From the NCBI GenBank assembly GCA_964502465.1, contig CAZCWX010000407.1, positions 1 through 6,593 of the forward strand: a stretch of 6,593 nt of DNA, written 5' to 3'. This document shows, piece by piece, positions 6,426 to 6,593 of the stretch (within the stretch, counting starts at the first letter, position 1; each line of letters starts with the position of its first letter). Position numbers and translations under genes: made by a program. Source of the stretch: CAZCWX01 sp964502465. GTDB lineage: Bacteria > Desulfobacterota > Binatia > Bin18. The notes under the pieces are model-generated. The model saw nothing but the letters and a program-made list of their open reading frames with translations, ran no database searches and had not been told where the DNA came from.

Positions 6426-6462
6426 ATCCCCCCTATCCCCCCTTTTTCAAAGCTTTCAGGGG
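6426..6462. repeat. tandem C-rich 9-mer with adjacent palindrome
   Basis: ATCCCCCCT occurs twice in exact tandem (6426-6434 and 6435-6443). It is followed by the palindrome AAAGCTTT (6449-6456) and GGGG (6459-6462), which can pair with CCCC at 6439-6442. The minus strand therefore carries two G6 runs. The element lies between convergent reading frames, where a terminator could sit, but the stem is weak and the T-tract is not in the usual place. Similar C-rich and CAAAG motifs are familiar from dispersed intergenic repeats of uncultured bacteria; that comparison is from memory only. Confidence 0.4.
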
Positions 6463-6470
6463 TAGGTTTA

Positions 6471-6593
6471 TTATGCAGCAAGAGGCAGATCGTGTATCAG
6501 GGGCGGTTTGAGTTCCTTGTCCGCGGCACGGGGCCACGGTTCGGGCACGAAGTGCCCAGGGGGCAGCCGCCGCCCACAGAGCAGTGCAACCCG
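6471..6593 (-). CDS. possible C-terminal end of an unidentified protein (enters from right edge)
   Basis: On the minus strand a frame with no internal stop enters at the right edge and ends at TAA 6473-6471, giving 40 residues that end in HDLPLAA. The stretch is rich in Pro, Leu and Arg (for example LPPGHFVPEPWPRAA), and about two thirds of third codon positions are G or C. I do not recognise the family. With so little sequence it could be chance: the opposite strand is open over the same span, and the DNA also holds a 6-bp hairpin, GGGCAC-gaa-GTGCCC (6543-6557). If real, this gene converges on the quinone oxidoreductase. Confidence 0.4.
   Translation of the reverse strand, partial: RVALLCGRRLPPGHFVPEPWPRAADKELKPPLIHDLPLAA

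Noticed and set aside
6500..6593. Possible structured RNA (RNase P- or tmRNA-like) at the right edge
   Set aside because: The hairpin GGGCAC-gaa-GTGCCC and a CAGTGCAAC string briefly suggested RNase P RNA. The conserved GGAAAGTCCGGGCTCC region and the correct order of motifs are absent.
6492..6593. GTG-started plus-strand frame at the right edge
   Set aside because: GAGG lies 6 bases before GTG 6492, but the peptide has no recognisable character. The opposite frame has a natural stop and a more protein-like sequence. It cannot be fully excluded.

Overview
This window reads as ordinary chromosomal accessory or metabolic DNA from a Gram-negative-type bacterium. It has compact genes with good Shine-Dalgarno sites, ATG or GTG starts, and moderately GC-rich codon use by eye. 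No rRNA, tRNA, CRISPR array, integrase or recognisable transposase is visible. The taxon cannot be fixed from the sequence. The metabolic gene set and the degenerate short repeats between genes would fit an uncultured deltaproteobacterial, Binatota-like or Tectomicrobia-like lineage, but that is only an impression.

Layout. (a) Positions 1-433, minus strand: the first 144 codons of an unrecognised gene that runs off the left edge. (b) 434-646: a divergent intergenic region with a 7-bp inverted repeat. (c) 647-1831, plus: a PAP2-family membrane phosphatase with an extra C-terminal, probably beta-sandwich, domain. (d) 1832-1971: a convergent spacer filled with 7-bp-periodic degenerate repeats. 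(e) 5087 down to 1972, minus: an apparent two-gene operon, an amidase-signature hydrolase followed after 47 bp by a thiamine-diphosphate (ThDP) enzyme of the acetolactate synthase / oxalyl-CoA decarboxylase / 2-hydroxyacyl-CoA lyase superfamily. (f) 5088-5371: a divergent intergenic region holding four heptad arrays arranged as a nested inverted structure. (g) 5372-6340, plus: a zinc-independent quinone oxidoreductase of the medium-chain dehydrogenase/reductase (MDR) superfamily. (h) 6341-6470: a short spacer with a tandem C-rich 9-mer. (i) 6471-6593, minus: a reading frame with a stop codon that enters from the right edge, possibly the C-terminus of another protein.

How the genes may work together. 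The amidase and ThDP enzyme are probably co-transcribed and could act in one catabolic route, with amide hydrolysis upstream of C-C bond cleavage or formation on an alpha-keto acid or acyl-CoA. The divergent quinone oxidoreductase could reduce an enone or quinone in the same route. The substrates are not readable from sequence, and no CoA transferase or CoA ligase is present to anchor the pathway. PAP2 phosphatases act on lipid phosphates or polyprenyl pyrophosphates and show no obvious link to the operon.

No clearly new defence or mobile system was found. The most unusual signal is the heptad-periodic intergenic DNA at 1845-1972 and 5113-5258. At the second site the arrays mirror each other as reverse complements.
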